64,000 nt of DNA from Rhizobium sp. BK418 (lineage in GTDB: Bacteria > Pseudomonadota > Alphaproteobacteria > Rhizobiales > Rhizobiaceae), in NCBI RefSeq assembly GCF_004341105.1, contig NZ_SLZK01000001.1, positions 1 to 64,000 on the forward strand. The letters are read 5' to 3'. A model generated the notes under the pieces. It worked only from the letters and a program-made list of their open reading frames with translations, was not told where the DNA came from and ran no database searches. Of this stretch, positions 50,307-59,018 are shown one piece after another; position 1 is the stretch's first letter; every line of letters begins with the position of its first letter. A program made the position numbers and the translations under genes.

Positions 50307-51809
50307 TTACTGGAATGCCGTCTCGAAGAAGCTGCGCAGCTTGCGGGAATGCAGGGCTTCCGTCGGCATGGCAGCGAGTTTCTGGATCGCGCGGATACCA
50401 ATCTGCAGATGCTGGTTCACCTGCGTGCGGTAGAAGGCGGTCGCCATGCCCGGCAGCTTCAATTCGCCATGCAGCGGCTTATCGGAAACGCAGAGCAGCG
50501 TTCCATAGGGCACGCGGAAGCGGAAGCCGTTGGCGGCAATCGTTGCCGATTCCATGTCGAGCGCGATGGCGCGGGCCTGCGACAGGCGCTTCACCGGGCC
50601 TGCCTGATCGCGCAGTTCCCAGTTGCGGTTGTCGATCGTGCCGACCGTGCCGGTGCGCATTATGCGCTTCAGCTCGAAGCCTTCGTAACCGGTGATCTCG
50701 GCAACTGCGGCTTCCAGCGCCACCTGCACTTCGGCCAGTGCGGGGATCGGCACCCAGACTGGAAGGTCGTCGTCCAGCACGTGGTCTTCGCGCATATAGG
50801 CATGCGCCAGAACATAGTCGCCGAGCCGCTGGCTGTTGCGCAGTCCGGCGCAATGGCCGAGCATCAGCCAGGCATGCGGGCGCAGCACGGCCACGTGGTC
50901 TGTGATCGTCTTGGCGTTGGACGGGCCGACGCCGATATTGATCATGGTGATCCCGGCATGCCCCTTCTTCTTCAGGTGATAGGCCGGCATCTGCGGCAGG
51001 CGGGCAAGCGTGGCATCCGTTTCCGGGACGCTCGATCCCGCCAGCGTGACGATATTGCCGGGTTCCACGAAGGCCGTGTAGCCATCGCCGCCCTCAGCCA
51101 TCAGCTTGCGCGCCCAGGAGCAGAACTCGTCGATATAGAACTGATAGTTCGTAAACAGCACGAAGTTCTGGAAATGCTCGGCACCTGTCGCCGTGTAGTG
51201 CGACAGGCGGGCGAGCGAATAGTCGATGCGCTGCGCGGTGAAGGGCGCAAGCGGCGACGGTTCGCCCGGAGGCGGCAGGTATTCGCCATTGGCGATCAGG
51301 TCATCCGTGATGTTGAGGTCGGGCGTATCGAAAAGATCGCGGAGCGGGACATCGACGAAAGCCGAAGCCGATGCTTCCACATGCGCACCTTCGCCGAAAG
51401 CGAAGTGCAGCGGGATCGGCGTCGACGATTCTGAAACGACGACCGGCACATTATGACTCTTCATCAGAAGCAGCAGCTGCTCCTTCAGGTAATGCTTGAA
51501 GAGCTTAGGCCGAGTGATCGTCGTCGTATAGACGCCCGGCGCCGTCACATGGCCGTAGGACAGACGGGAGTCGACATGGCCGAAGCTGGCCGTCTCGATG
51601 CTGACCTGCGGGTAGAAGGCGCGATAGTGGCAGGTGATAGGCGCACCCTGGGCGAGCTTCGTGAAGCTCTCGATCAGGAAAGAGGTATTGCGCTCGTAAA
51701 GCGCCGTCAGCGCTTCCACAGCCTTTGCCGGATCGTCGAAGGTTTGCGGCTCGAAAGGGGGAGGGGACGAAATATCGAAAGCGGATAGTGGATAGATTCG
51801 TTTGCTCAT
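50307..51809 (-). CDS. amn: AMP nucleosidase
   Basis: 500-residue cytoplasmic enzyme that splits AMP into adenine and ribose 5-phosphate, helping to balance adenylate pools. It has the family's N-terminal AMP nucleosidase domain (about 20-180) and a C-terminal phosphorylase-like catalytic domain with ITMINIGVGPSNAKTITDHV, WLMLGHCAGLRNSQRLGDYV and the late ALDMESATIAANGFRFRVPY. Length is normal for Amn. It is transcribed alone. Confidence 0.95.
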   Translation of the reverse strand: MSKRIYPLSAFDISSPPPFEPQTFDDPAKAVEALTALYERNTSFLIESFTKLAQGAPITCHYRAFYPQVSIETASFGHVDSRLSYGHVTAPGVYTTTITRPKLFKHYLKEQLLLLMKSHNVPVVVSESSTPIPLHFAFGEGAHVEASASAFVDVPLRDLFDTPDLNITDDLIANGEYLPPPGEPSPLAPFTAQRIDYSLARLSHYTATGAEHFQNFVLFTNYQFYIDEFCSWARKLMAEGGDGYTAFVEPGNIVTLAGSSVPETDATLARLPQMPAYHLKKKGHAGITMINIGVGPSNAKTITDHVAVLRPHAWLMLGHCAGLRNSQRLGDYVLAHAYMREDHVLDDDLPVWVPIPALAEVQVALEAAVAEITGYEGFELKRIMRTGTVGTIDNRNWELRDQAGPVKRLSQARAIALDMESATIAANGFRFRVPYGTLLCVSDKPLHGELKLPGMATAFYRTQVNQHLQIGIRAIQKLAAMPTEALHSRKLRSFFETAFQ

Positions 51810-51892
51810 GAGGTATTATAGAGGGTTGTTTTTAACAAGCAAACGACGCGCAAGGGCTGAGACCCAGATATTTTTCCCGATATTTCCAGATC

Positions 51893-52099
51893 TCAGCGGA
51901 TAGCGGTGCAGAAACCGCCGGTGCTTTCAAGGCACGTATAGTTCGCGCCGAAATGCGACTGCTGCGCGCCGCCGGCGCCGGTGCGTACGACCACCGCCGA
52001 AAACGAGATCGCGAAGATCGCCGCAAAGAGCGTTATGATTGTAAACCGTCTCGCTAGAATGAACACGTCCACGTCCTTACCCCGATATGCGCCCTTCAT
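51893..52099 (-). CDS. Small single-pass membrane hypothetical protein
   Basis: 68-residue protein with one hydrophobic helix (about 17-34, TIITLFAAIFAISFSAVV) and a short periplasmic tail with two cysteines (YTCLESTGGFC) that could form a disulfide. The start is uncertain: the ATG at 52099 has AGGA only 2 nt away, while a GTG ten codons later has AAGGA at 7 nt. No family recognised. Monocistronic. Confidence 0.55.
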   Translation of the reverse strand: MKGAYRGKDVDVFILARRFTIITLFAAIFAISFSAVVVRTGAGGAQQSHFGANYTCLESTGGFCTAIR

Positions 52100-52197
52100 G
52101 GTCCTGTTTTGCCATGACGCTGCTGAACGGGTGCTGAGATGGCGGTTCATTTGGCGTTCAGTTTCCGAGGCCGGCTAAGGTTCTCGAAGACCGTTCT

Positions 52198-52536
52198 TCA
52201 AAGACGTGTCCATGTCTGAGATTTGCAGAGGACGTTCATCACGCAGCCCTTCAGCCTCAGAGAGCTGCCGGAAATGTTGCCAAAACCGCTGTAGGTCTTG
52301 TCGTCGGAGGGATCGGTGATCTCCCCGTTGTAGCTACCGCCGGTTCCGGCCAGCGTGCCGATCTTCTTGCCGGCATATTTGCCCGACTTCAGCGTAATGC
52401 AGTATCCGCCGCCGCAAGGGGCAATCACTGCCGTATCGCCGGCGACAGTCTTCCACTTGCCGACAATAGGTTCTTCGGCCTGGGCAAGGCCCGCCGCAAG
52501 TGCCAGCGCGCTGGCGAGAACGAGGGTACGGATCAT
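52198..52536 (-). CDS. DUF2147-like secreted protein
   Basis: 112-residue secreted protein with a signal peptide (about 1-20, ending GLAQA) and a small beta-rich domain of the DUF2147 type, with PIVGKWKTVAG near its start and GSSLRLKGCVMNVLCKSQTW at the end. Two cysteine pairs are likely. GGAGGAAGAG directly precedes the ATG at 52536, which I prefer to longer in-frame starts. Function unknown; family members are exported or periplasmic. Confidence 0.75.
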   Translation of the reverse strand: MIRTLVLASALALAAGLAQAEEPIVGKWKTVAGDTAVIAPCGGGYCITLKSGKYAGKKIGTLAGTGGSYNGEITDPSDDKTYSGFGNISGSSLRLKGCVMNVLCKSQTWTRL

Positions 52537-52964
52537 CTCTTCCTCCATGAGATATGAATTGGCGCGAAAATAGCTAACGCGAACGTAAAGGTAAACACGC
52601 CGCAGAAGCACCGGAAATCCGGCTTTCGCCTCCAGTTTTTCTGCTGACAGCCTGATCCGGGCTGATTTCATGGTAAATAAATCCTCAATTTCCAAATCCT
52701 AACATTCTGTAAAAGACGTGCGAAAATCCTTAATTGGCAGGGATTCTGATGTTTAACAAAAACCCAATTTTACCAAGCATTTGCACTTTGTTTGCGTCAA
52801 ATTAATCATGCATTTTAGGCGTTTTTTGAAAGCCGTTTGACATAGTGAGCCCATCAAACGAGCGGGGTTAACCCGCCGGACCGGAGAGGCCGAAAGCCGC
52901 AGAAGACGGCAAGGCTCGAAGGTAAAACAGGGTACGTCTTAACAGGCTAACAGGGATAGAACCG
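52537..52964 (+). promoter_or_regulatory. Leader region of the Sel1 gene (428-bp spacer)
   Basis: AT-rich from about 52670 to 52850, then GC-rich up to the Sel1 gene. A TTGACA box (52836-52841) may mark a promoter. Downstream, GCGGG-GTTAA-CCCGC (52862-52876) and GGC-CGAAA-GCC (52888-52898) form short hairpins in a probable leader of about 100 nt. No known riboswitch or sRNA family is recognised. Confidence 0.35.
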
Positions 52965-53234
52965 ATGGCACGCTTTGAAATGCACAATGCTGAAATGGCC
53001 ACCATGGGTGGCGATAACAACAGCGCCGATGTCTTCTGCGAAATGGGTCTGATGTATGCGACCGGCCGAGGTTGCGAGATCGATCTCGTCGCCGCTCACA
53101 AGTGGCTGAACATCGCCGCAATCAAGGGCAACGACCGCGCTGCCGAGCTGCGCGCCGATGTCGCCGCGTCGATGAGCAAGATGCAGCTTGCATCTGCGCT
53201 CCGTGCCGCCCGCGAATGGATGACGATCCACTAA
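52965..53234 (+). CDS. Small Sel1-repeat protein
   Basis: 89-residue protein with essentially one Sel1-like repeat (ADVFCEMGLMYATGRGCEID, then AAHKWLNIAAIKGNDRAAEL), an alpha-helical TPR-like unit used for protein-protein contact, usually present in several copies. No signal peptide is visible, so it is probably cytosolic. AGGGA lies 8 nt before the ATG. Partner unknown. A palindromic rhizobial repeat begins just after the stop. Confidence 0.8.
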   Translation: MARFEMHNAEMATMGGDNNSADVFCEMGLMYATGRGCEIDLVAAHKWLNIAAIKGNDRAAELRADVAASMSKMQLASALRAAREWMTIH

Positions 53235-53235
53235 A

Positions 53236-53280
53236 GCATGTCGCGCAAAAGTGCGCAGCGGTTTTGCGATAACGACATGC
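53236..53280. repeat. Rhizobial palindromic intergenic repeat
   Basis: 45-bp nested inverted repeat: outer arms GCATGTCG / CGACATGC and inner arms CGCAAAA / TTTTGCG. The sequence matches my memory of an element dispersed in many copies between genes of Rhizobiales. It begins 2 bp after the Sel1 stop and may act as its terminator. Confidence 0.7.
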
Positions 53281-53488
53281 GCTTTACGGGCCGTCTCCCG
53301 AGAACACGGCAATAACAGAATAACAACCTCAAAAGAGGGGAGCTGGCGGGGCGCTTCGGACGGGGCCGATGCCAGGAGAAGGAAACCGCGACCGGCTTGT
53401 CCTCTGCCGGCCGCGGTTTACCCGTTTGAAGCGTTCCAGCAAAACGGCGTGGCGGTTTTACGTCCGGAATTACGCAAAGCAATCGGCT

Positions 53489-54601
53489 TCAGCCGAGCTT
53501 CTTCAGCACCAGCGGCAGGGCCTCTTCGAGCAGGGCCATATCGGCTTCCGGTCCGACACTGACGCGGATGCAGCGGTTCAGCGGCGCCACCCCCGGCATG
53601 CGGATGAAGACGCCGTGTTCCATCAGCCCGTCGACGATCGCCCGCGCGTGAGCGCCATCGCGTCCAGCATCGATGGCCACGAAATTGGTGGCTGATGGAA
53701 GCGGCTGCAGGCCGTTCGCCCGGGCGATATCAGCGATCCTGTCGCGTGCGGCATGGATCTTATCGATCACCTCGGAAAGATAGGCCTGATCCTTGAGCGC
53801 GGCGAGGGCTGCGACCGTTGCCAGCCGGTTCATGCCGAAATGGTTGCGGATCTTGTCGAAGGCCTGCGCCGTGCCCGGTGTGGAAATGACATAGCCGACG
53901 CGAGCGCCGGCAAGCCCGTAGGCCTTGGAGAATGTACGGGTGCGCACGATGTTCGGCAGATCGATGAGTGAGGCGATCGACGGCAGGGAGGAGGCCGGAC
54001 CGGTCTCGTTATAGGCTTCGTCGAGGATCATCATGCAGGTTTCCGGCAGGGCGCGCGCAAAGGCGACGATCTCTTCGGCATCCCACCAGCTTCCCATCGG
54101 ATTGTCGGGATTGGCGAAATAGACGAGCGGCGCATTCTCGCGCTTGACCGCATCGAGCAGCGCATCGAGATCCTCCCGGTCGCCGGCATAGGGAACGGTG
54201 ACCAGCCGGCCGCCGAAACCGTTCACATGGAAATTGAAGGTCGGATAGGCGCCGAGGGAGGTGACGACAGTGCCGCCGGGCTCGATCACCAGCCGCACGA
54301 TCTGGCCGAGCAATTCGTCGATACCGCCGCCGATGGCGATATTGGCCGGTGTCACGCCGAGATGGGCGGCGAGCGCTTCGCGCAGCGCGTAATTTTCCGG
54401 ATCGTTATATTTCCAGATATCGCCGGCCTGTTCCCGCATGGCGGCAAGGACCGAGGGGGCCGGGCCGAAGCCGTTTTCATTGGCGCCGATGCGCGCTTCG
54501 ACCTTCAGTCCGCGCTGGCGCTCGATGGCCTCGGGGCCGACAAAAGGAACGGTGGAGGGCAGGGCGCTGACAAGGGGCGTGAAGCGCGAGAAGGCAGACA
54601 T
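53489..54601 (-). CDS. HisC-like PLP aminotransferase (class I/II)
   Basis: 370-residue aspartate-aminotransferase-fold enzyme resembling histidinol-phosphate aminotransferase. Features: ANENGFGPAPSVLAAM at the substrate end, YFANPDNPMGSWW, the PLP-binding Asp in MMILDEAYNETG, the Schiff-base Lys226 in RTFSKAYGLAGARVGY and the Arg-containing C-terminus RCIRVSVGPEADM. Its location outside a his operon suggests a paralogue with another amino acid or keto acid substrate. Monocistronic. Confidence 0.88.
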   Translation of the reverse strand: MSAFSRFTPLVSALPSTVPFVGPEAIERQRGLKVEARIGANENGFGPAPSVLAAMREQAGDIWKYNDPENYALREALAAHLGVTPANIAIGGGIDELLGQIVRLVIEPGGTVVTSLGAYPTFNFHVNGFGGRLVTVPYAGDREDLDALLDAVKRENAPLVYFANPDNPMGSWWDAEEIVAFARALPETCMMILDEAYNETGPASSLPSIASLIDLPNIVRTRTFSKAYGLAGARVGYVISTPGTAQAFDKIRNHFGMNRLATVAALAALKDQAYLSEVIDKIHAARDRIADIARANGLQPLPSATNFVAIDAGRDGAHARAIVDGLMEHGVFIRMPGVAPLNRCIRVSVGPEADMALLEEALPLVLKKLG

Positions 54602-54695
54602 GCGACGGCAATTTCCCAGAATTATTGAAAAAGCGGCGCAACAATAGGCTCTCGTCCTGCCAAGGCAAGCAAGATTATTTTTCGTTCGATACAGC

Positions 54696-55094
54696 TCAGA
54701 TGCGGCTGCCGTTCCGGCGCGCGTCGATCGCTTCCACGTTGCCGATCATGAAATCGGCGCGCACTACCTTGCGTAGAACGTCCTGCTCGATCAGGTTGAT
54801 GAAGCGAACGCCGATACGCTCGTTGTGCCGATAAACTTCGGCGCAGCCGATGCGGTAGGCAAGGCCCAGAATGTTCAGATAATAATGCTTGGGCAGGCCA
54901 GCAGTGGTCGAAACGACGAAGGTTGCGCCGCCCTGAGAAATCTCGAGGATTTCGGCGCTCCGCATCGAAATCCCGGTCAGACAGGGGCGAACGGCGACGA
55001 TGCGGGCCGGCCGCTTGACGTTGAATTCCTCCCAGCGAATGTCATAGACAGCCGACTTCACTGTAGCGAGGTGTGTTGCGCGGAGCATTTCCAT
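54696..55094 (-). CDS. PilZ-domain protein
   Basis: 132-residue PilZ-type protein, the fold that binds cyclic di-GMP. The RxxxR-like segment VKRPARIVAV and a degenerate second motif EISQGGATF (usual D/N-x-S-x-x-G) are present, so nucleotide binding is possible but uncertain. GGAG lies 8 nt before the ATG at 55094. Monocistronic. A second PilZ-like protein lies 1.1 kb downstream, suggesting a local c-di-GMP connection. Confidence 0.75.
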   Translation of the reverse strand: MEMLRATHLATVKSAVYDIRWEEFNVKRPARIVAVRPCLTGISMRSAEILEISQGGATFVVSTTAGLPKHYYLNILGLAYRIGCAEVYRHNERIGVRFINLIEQDVLRKVVRADFMIGNVEAIDARRNGSRI

Positions 55095-55644
55095 TTCGCA
55101 TTCTCCGTCAGACAGCTCAAATTTCAGGCTGCTCGACAGAGGCTCACACGAATGTTTTTCACATTCGTCAAATATAGAACTACAATTTTAACGAGTTTGA
55201 ATTTTGTACGTTAGCGGCACATCTATTGTGCCCTCTTGGGAATAAACCGTCGTCGCTCAGGCGAGCAATCCTACCGCGCAGTAGCCTCCAGCAGCACAAG
55301 TGCCGTCGGAAAGGTAGGCTAGGCCATGTCTGCCATGCTCATGGCAAGCGCCGGCTCTTCAATGTCGACAAATTAGCGGTGTCATAGGCTGCATAAGCCG
55401 CCGGTCTCAAAATGAAACCATATGCAAGCTGGCTGACGTCGGATCGCCAATAGTTCTTTTTCAGCAGAGTTTTCCCGAACTCTTTCAATTGCCGGGCGTT
55501 TTTCCCCCTAGCATCGGCCTGAAAATCGGAATCCTTTTCGAGAAAGCACGATGCACAGATTCAGAGCGTCCTGTGCCTGTCCAGATGGACGTATGGCGTT
55601 CTGGATGATGCGCTGCTGCCAATCATGAAAGCGAGGAAACTCAA
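55095..55644. other. Gene-free stretch (550 bp)
   Basis: Divergent spacer between a PilZ gene and the host-attachment-like gene. It holds both promoters. I find no supported coding frame, tRNA, or strong hairpin. T/C-rich runs at about 55446-55510 are the only compositional feature. It is one of the longest silent stretches of the window and might contain a small RNA, which sequence alone does not show. Confidence 0.5.
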
Positions 55645-56091
55645 ATGACAGACGTCAAAGTTCCCTGGGAATCCTGGGTCGTTGTCTGCGATGGTGCCAA
55701 AGCCTTGATCCTGCAGAATGCCGGTGACGCGGAACTCATGAACCTTCAGGTTCGTGAAACCCTGACGCAACCCAATCAGCCGACCCGCGAAATCGGTACC
55801 GACAGGCCGGGCCGATCCTATGCGCCGGATGGCACGAGCGGCAGCGCCATGGAGGAGACCAACTGGCAGGACCAGGCGGAAGAAGAATTCCTGAAGGAGG
55901 TTGCCGAAAAGCTCGACGAACTGGTGCATGAGAAGGAAGCAAGCCGCATCGTTCTCGTCGCTCCGCCGCGGGCTCTCGGCGCGTTGCGCCCTAATCTCAG
56001 TGCGGAGGCGCAGGCGGCGATCTCGGCGGAAGTGGCGAAGGATTACACCAACCTTCCCGTCGATGAGATCGAGCGGCATCTCGCCGCTTGA
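55645..56091 (+). CDS. Host attachment protein-like (AtsE/baeRF type)
   Basis: 148-residue soluble protein of the 'host attachment' family, first named in Agrobacterium-type bacteria and related to the release-factor-like baeRF fold. It has the N-terminal WVVVCDGAKALILQNAGD, a charged middle segment with TDRPGRSYAP, and the C-terminal IVLVAPPRALGALRP followed by a helix. The name rests on family membership; a direct role in attachment is not established. Monocistronic. Confidence 0.82.
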   Translation: MTDVKVPWESWVVVCDGAKALILQNAGDAELMNLQVRETLTQPNQPTREIGTDRPGRSYAPDGTSGSAMEETNWQDQAEEEFLKEVAEKLDELVHEKEASRIVLVAPPRALGALRPNLSAEAQAAISAEVAKDYTNLPVDEIERHLAA

Positions 56092-56155
56092 TCGCCGTCA
56101 TGCATCAAAACGCGGGTCGCAAGGCTCGCGTTTTATGCGTCGAGAAGGCTCGATA

Positions 56156-56506
56156 TCAGAGGCTGGCTTCGAAGCTCAAGCGCAGGACGTGATGCAGGAA
56201 TTCGGGGTTCAGCAGCATGTTGAAGCTGATCGTCACGAATTCGCCTTCGCGCTTGACCATGGTCGAGCCGATCTCGTCGCGGATGCCGAGGATTTCCAGG
56301 AAGAAATGCAGCGGCATGTCCAGGTTGGGGCTGACTTCCAGCAGCGCGCCAGCAAGCGTGATCGTGCGGATCAGGCAACGGACCTGTGTGCCGGTGCTCA
56401 AGTGGTGGCCGACGAAGATGATGTTGCCGGGCCGGTCGAGGTTGAATTCCTTATAAGCCTGTTCGGGCTTGGGATGTTCTGTGTCGAGGTGCATCTGAAA
56501 GGCCAT
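56156..56506 (-). CDS. PilZ-like domain protein
   Basis: 116-residue small beta-barrel-like protein similar in size and layout to the PilZ protein at 54.7-55.1 kb. LDRPGNIIFVG and the segment TITLAGALLEV take the places of the two c-di-GMP motifs but both are degenerate, so it may be a non-binding PilZ. The fold assignment is moderate. Convergent with the host-attachment gene. Confidence 0.6.
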   Translation of the reverse strand: MAFQMHLDTEHPKPEQAYKEFNLDRPGNIIFVGHHLSTGTQVRCLIRTITLAGALLEVSPNLDMPLHFFLEILGIRDEIGSTMVKREGEFVTISFNMLLNPEFLHHVLRLSFEASL

Positions 56507-56848
56507 ATCAGCCTCCGCTTGTTGTACGATCGGATTTTAACGCAGGATTGCTCACATCTGCTGAACAACATCTTTAAAAATTGAGAGCTTGTGCGAAATC
56601 TATTGGCAAAACGCATTTATCGCGGGCAATACTGTTCAGAATCTGCCCAATTTTTCGCCATCGCTATGCCGCCATTGACTTGCGGCCTGTCGTCGCGCAT
56701 AGAGAAGCCGGTTCGAGGCACCGGCCGCTCGCGGATGAAGATCCATGGTGAAGCCTCGCGATCATGGTCACAGCCCCTGTGCATGCTGACTGACGGCAAT
56801 GCGAGCCCCCCTGACAGTCGAATGGCATGCCTTTGAAAGGCTGAACCT
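56507..56848. other. Divergent intergenic region (342 bp)
   Basis: Spacer between the PilZ-like gene and the glyoxalase-related gene. A hairpin GCCGGT / ACCGGC (56707-56725) lies in the probable leader of the plus-strand gene. No other feature is seen. Confidence 0.5.
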
Positions 56849-57289
56849 ATGACTATGACTTACCCTGCGGTCGACGAGCTGAAGGCCCAGGCAAAACGCC
56901 TGCGCCAAGCCATGACTGAGCGCGGCAGTGAAATCACCCACGGCGCCGCTCTGGAACTGATCGCCCGCCAATATGGCGCGCGCGACTGGAACACGCTCTC
57001 TGCCCTTGCTGCCAAGCCGAACGACAAACCGTCGTCACCGATCTTCGTCGGCGCCCATGTCAGCGGCCGCTACCTGAACCAGCACTTCACCGGCAAGGTT
57101 CTCGCGCTTTCCGCCATCCCCGGCAGCGAGTTCTACAGGATCACCATTCATTTCGATGAGCCTGCCGATGTCGTGACCTTCGAGAGCTTCTCGGCCTTCC
57201 GCCAACGCATCCATGCCCAGATCGACGAGAACGGTGTTTCGCCGCGCAAGACTTCGAACGGTCTGCCGCACCTCGTTCTCGATATCTGA
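56849..57289 (+). CDS. Glyoxalase-related small protein
   Basis: 146-residue protein. The N-terminal helical part (VDELKAQAKRLRQAMTERGS, then ITHGAALELIARQYGARDWN) is the module found in a glyoxalase-related family, here followed by a short beta-rich part. No metal ligands of true glyoxalase I are evident. Function unknown. It ends 37 bp before the MATE exporter start, so the two may be co-transcribed. Confidence 0.7.
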   Translation: MTMTYPAVDELKAQAKRLRQAMTERGSEITHGAALELIARQYGARDWNTLSALAAKPNDKPSSPIFVGAHVSGRYLNQHFTGKVLALSAIPGSEFYRITIHFDEPADVVTFESFSAFRQRIHAQIDENGVSPRKTSNGLPHLVLDI

Positions 57290-57326
57290 TCGCCTTGTTG
57301 CCGCCCGTAACGCCCGGAATCCGTCC

Positions 57327-58694
57327 ATGACCTCTCGTTCAGAAGCCAATGCCTTTCTGACTGGCCCGCTGCCCGCGGTCTTTGCCCGCACCGCGCTGCC
57401 AATCGTCCTCATCACCACCATCAATGGCCTCTTTGCCGTGGTGGATGCCTATTTCCTCGGCGCCTATGTCGGGGCAGGCGCACTCTCAGCCGTGACCCTG
57501 ATCTTCCCCGGCCTCATGATGCTCTTCGCCCTGCAGTCGCTCGTTTCGAACGGCATGGCGAGCATCCTTGCCCGCGAGCTTGGCGGCGGCAATCGCGATG
57601 CGGCACGGCGCACCTTCGCAGCCGCCCATATGCTGGCGATCGTCGTCGTGCTTCTCGTCAACGTCATCTATTGGATCGTCGGCCGGCACATCGTCAACAA
57701 TGCCGCGGCGGGTGATCTCGCCGTTGCCGAAAATGCCCGCACCTTCATGGCCATCATGGTCGGTGCCGCACCCGTCGCTTTCTTCCTGTCGCTCAATATC
57801 GATGCCTTGCGCAGCGAAGGCCGGATAGGCTTCATGACCATGGTGATGCTGGCCGCGACAGTGCTGAACATTGCCGCCAACTGGTTTTTCATGGCGATCC
57901 TTGGATGGGGTGTGGCGGGCTCGGCGCTCGGCTCGGTGCTCGCACAGGCAATCTGCCTTGCTGCAGTGCTGATCTATCGCTGGCGCAATGATAGCGCCCT
58001 GCGTCCGGCTGCCCGCTTTTCGTTTTCCGATTGGCGGCCGATCCTGGCGCTCGGTGCGCCGATGAGCCTTGGCTTCATCGGCATCTCGCTCTCATCGGCG
58101 GCAGTCATCTTTAACCTTTCGGTCTGGGGCGAGCGGGATTATGTCGCGACGGTCGGCGCTTACGGCATCATCACCCGTGTCATGACCGTCGCCTATCTGC
58201 CGCTGCTCGGCCTCAACATCGCCTTTCAGACGATCTGCGGCAATAATTACGGGGCCGGCCTTTCGGTACGCGTCGGCCGCAGCCTGCAGATCGCCCTGAT
58301 TGCCGCGCTCGTCTACTGCACCGGCGTGGAGATCACGGTCGAACTGCTGGCAACCCGTTTCGGTCATATCTTCGTCGACGATCTTGTCGTCATCGCCGAG
58401 GTCTCCCGCATCTTGCCCTGGACAGTCGGCGCCTATTTCCTGTTCGGTCAGATGATCGTGCTGTCCGGTTATTTCCAGGCGATTGGCGATGCTAAGCGAG
58501 CCGCGATCTTCGGTCTGTCGCGGGCTTATCTCTTCGCGCTGCCGCTGACATTCCTGCTGCCGCATGGCTTCGGCGAGATGGGCATCTGGATGGTTCCGGT
58601 CTTTGCCGAAGCCTGCATGTTCCTGCTGGCTTTTATTGTCCTTAGCCGGAACTCGAGGCGACTCGGCTGGCGTTATGGGCTATTGCCCGCCTGA
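57327..58694 (+). CDS. MATE-family efflux transporter
   Basis: 455-residue multidrug and toxin extrusion antiporter with twelve predicted TM helices in two related halves. The N-terminal half has LPIVLITTINGLFAVVDAYF and the family helix LSAVTLIFPGLMMLFALQSL. Such proteins export cationic compounds in exchange for Na+ or H+. The ATG at 57327 is chosen because the homologous region starts immediately. A strong hairpin follows 43 bp after the stop. Confidence 0.9.
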   Translation: MTSRSEANAFLTGPLPAVFARTALPIVLITTINGLFAVVDAYFLGAYVGAGALSAVTLIFPGLMMLFALQSLVSNGMASILARELGGGNRDAARRTFAAAHMLAIVVVLLVNVIYWIVGRHIVNNAAAGDLAVAENARTFMAIMVGAAPVAFFLSLNIDALRSEGRIGFMTMVMLAATVLNIAANWFFMAILGWGVAGSALGSVLAQAICLAAVLIYRWRNDSALRPAARFSFSDWRPILALGAPMSLGFIGISLSSAAVIFNLSVWGERDYVATVGAYGIITRVMTVAYLPLLGLNIAFQTICGNNYGAGLSVRVGRSLQIALIAALVYCTGVEITVELLATRFGHIFVDDLVVIAEVSRILPWTVGAYFLFGQMIVLSGYFQAIGDAKRAAIFGLSRAYLFALPLTFLLPHGFGEMGIWMVPVFAEACMFLLAFIVLSRNSRRLGWRYGLLPA

Positions 58695-58737
58695 GGGTGC
58701 CGCCGCTTCAGCAAAATTCCGTAAAACAAAGAGATAA

Positions 58738-58760
58738 GGCCGCGCCTGCAGGGCGCGGCC
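58738..58760. terminator. Bidirectional terminator
   Basis: Perfect 9-bp stem GGCCGCGCC / GGCGCGGCC with a TGCAG loop between the convergent MATE and cysteine-rich genes, followed on plus by CTGTTTTC. Confidence 0.8.
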
Positions 58761-58766
58761 CTGTTT

Positions 58767-58931
58767 TCAATCCTTGCTGGCTGCGGGCGTGGATGCCGTG
58801 GCGGCCTTCGCTTCCCCGAGTGCCTGCGCGCATTCCTCGCAGCAGACCTCAACGGTCTTGCCGCCGAGCTTGACGCTGATGGCGTCCGGTCCGAGTTCGC
58901 AGTCACAGGCAGCGCATGTGGTCTTCTTCAT
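58767..58931 (-). CDS. Cysteine-rich metal-binding mini-protein
   Basis: 54-residue protein with six cysteines: a CxxCxC knuckle (TTCAACDCELG) near the N-terminus and a CCEEC motif (EVCCEECAQALG) in the middle, resembling TRASH/YHS-type treble-clef metal-binding domains, then an Ala-rich tail. An excellent GGAGG lies about 8 nt before the ATG, and a terminator follows. Likely binds zinc, copper or iron; metal unproven. Located 88 bp downstream of an AraC regulator gene on the same strand. Confidence 0.75.
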   Translation of the reverse strand: MKKTTCAACDCELGPDAISVKLGGKTVEVCCEECAQALGEAKAATASTPAASKD

Positions 58932-59018
58932 CTGGTGATCCTCCTTTCAGTGCCCGTCCGGGGCAGGATCATAAGACCATCGAAAGCCTTCCCGCCGCTG
59001 TCGAATTCTTTAGCGACT

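Noticed and set aside
52749..52805. 18-codon frame with a fair ribosome site upstream of the Sel1 gene
   Set aside because: Too short to separate from chance in AT-rich DNA; no run of regulatory codons that would mark an attenuation leader.
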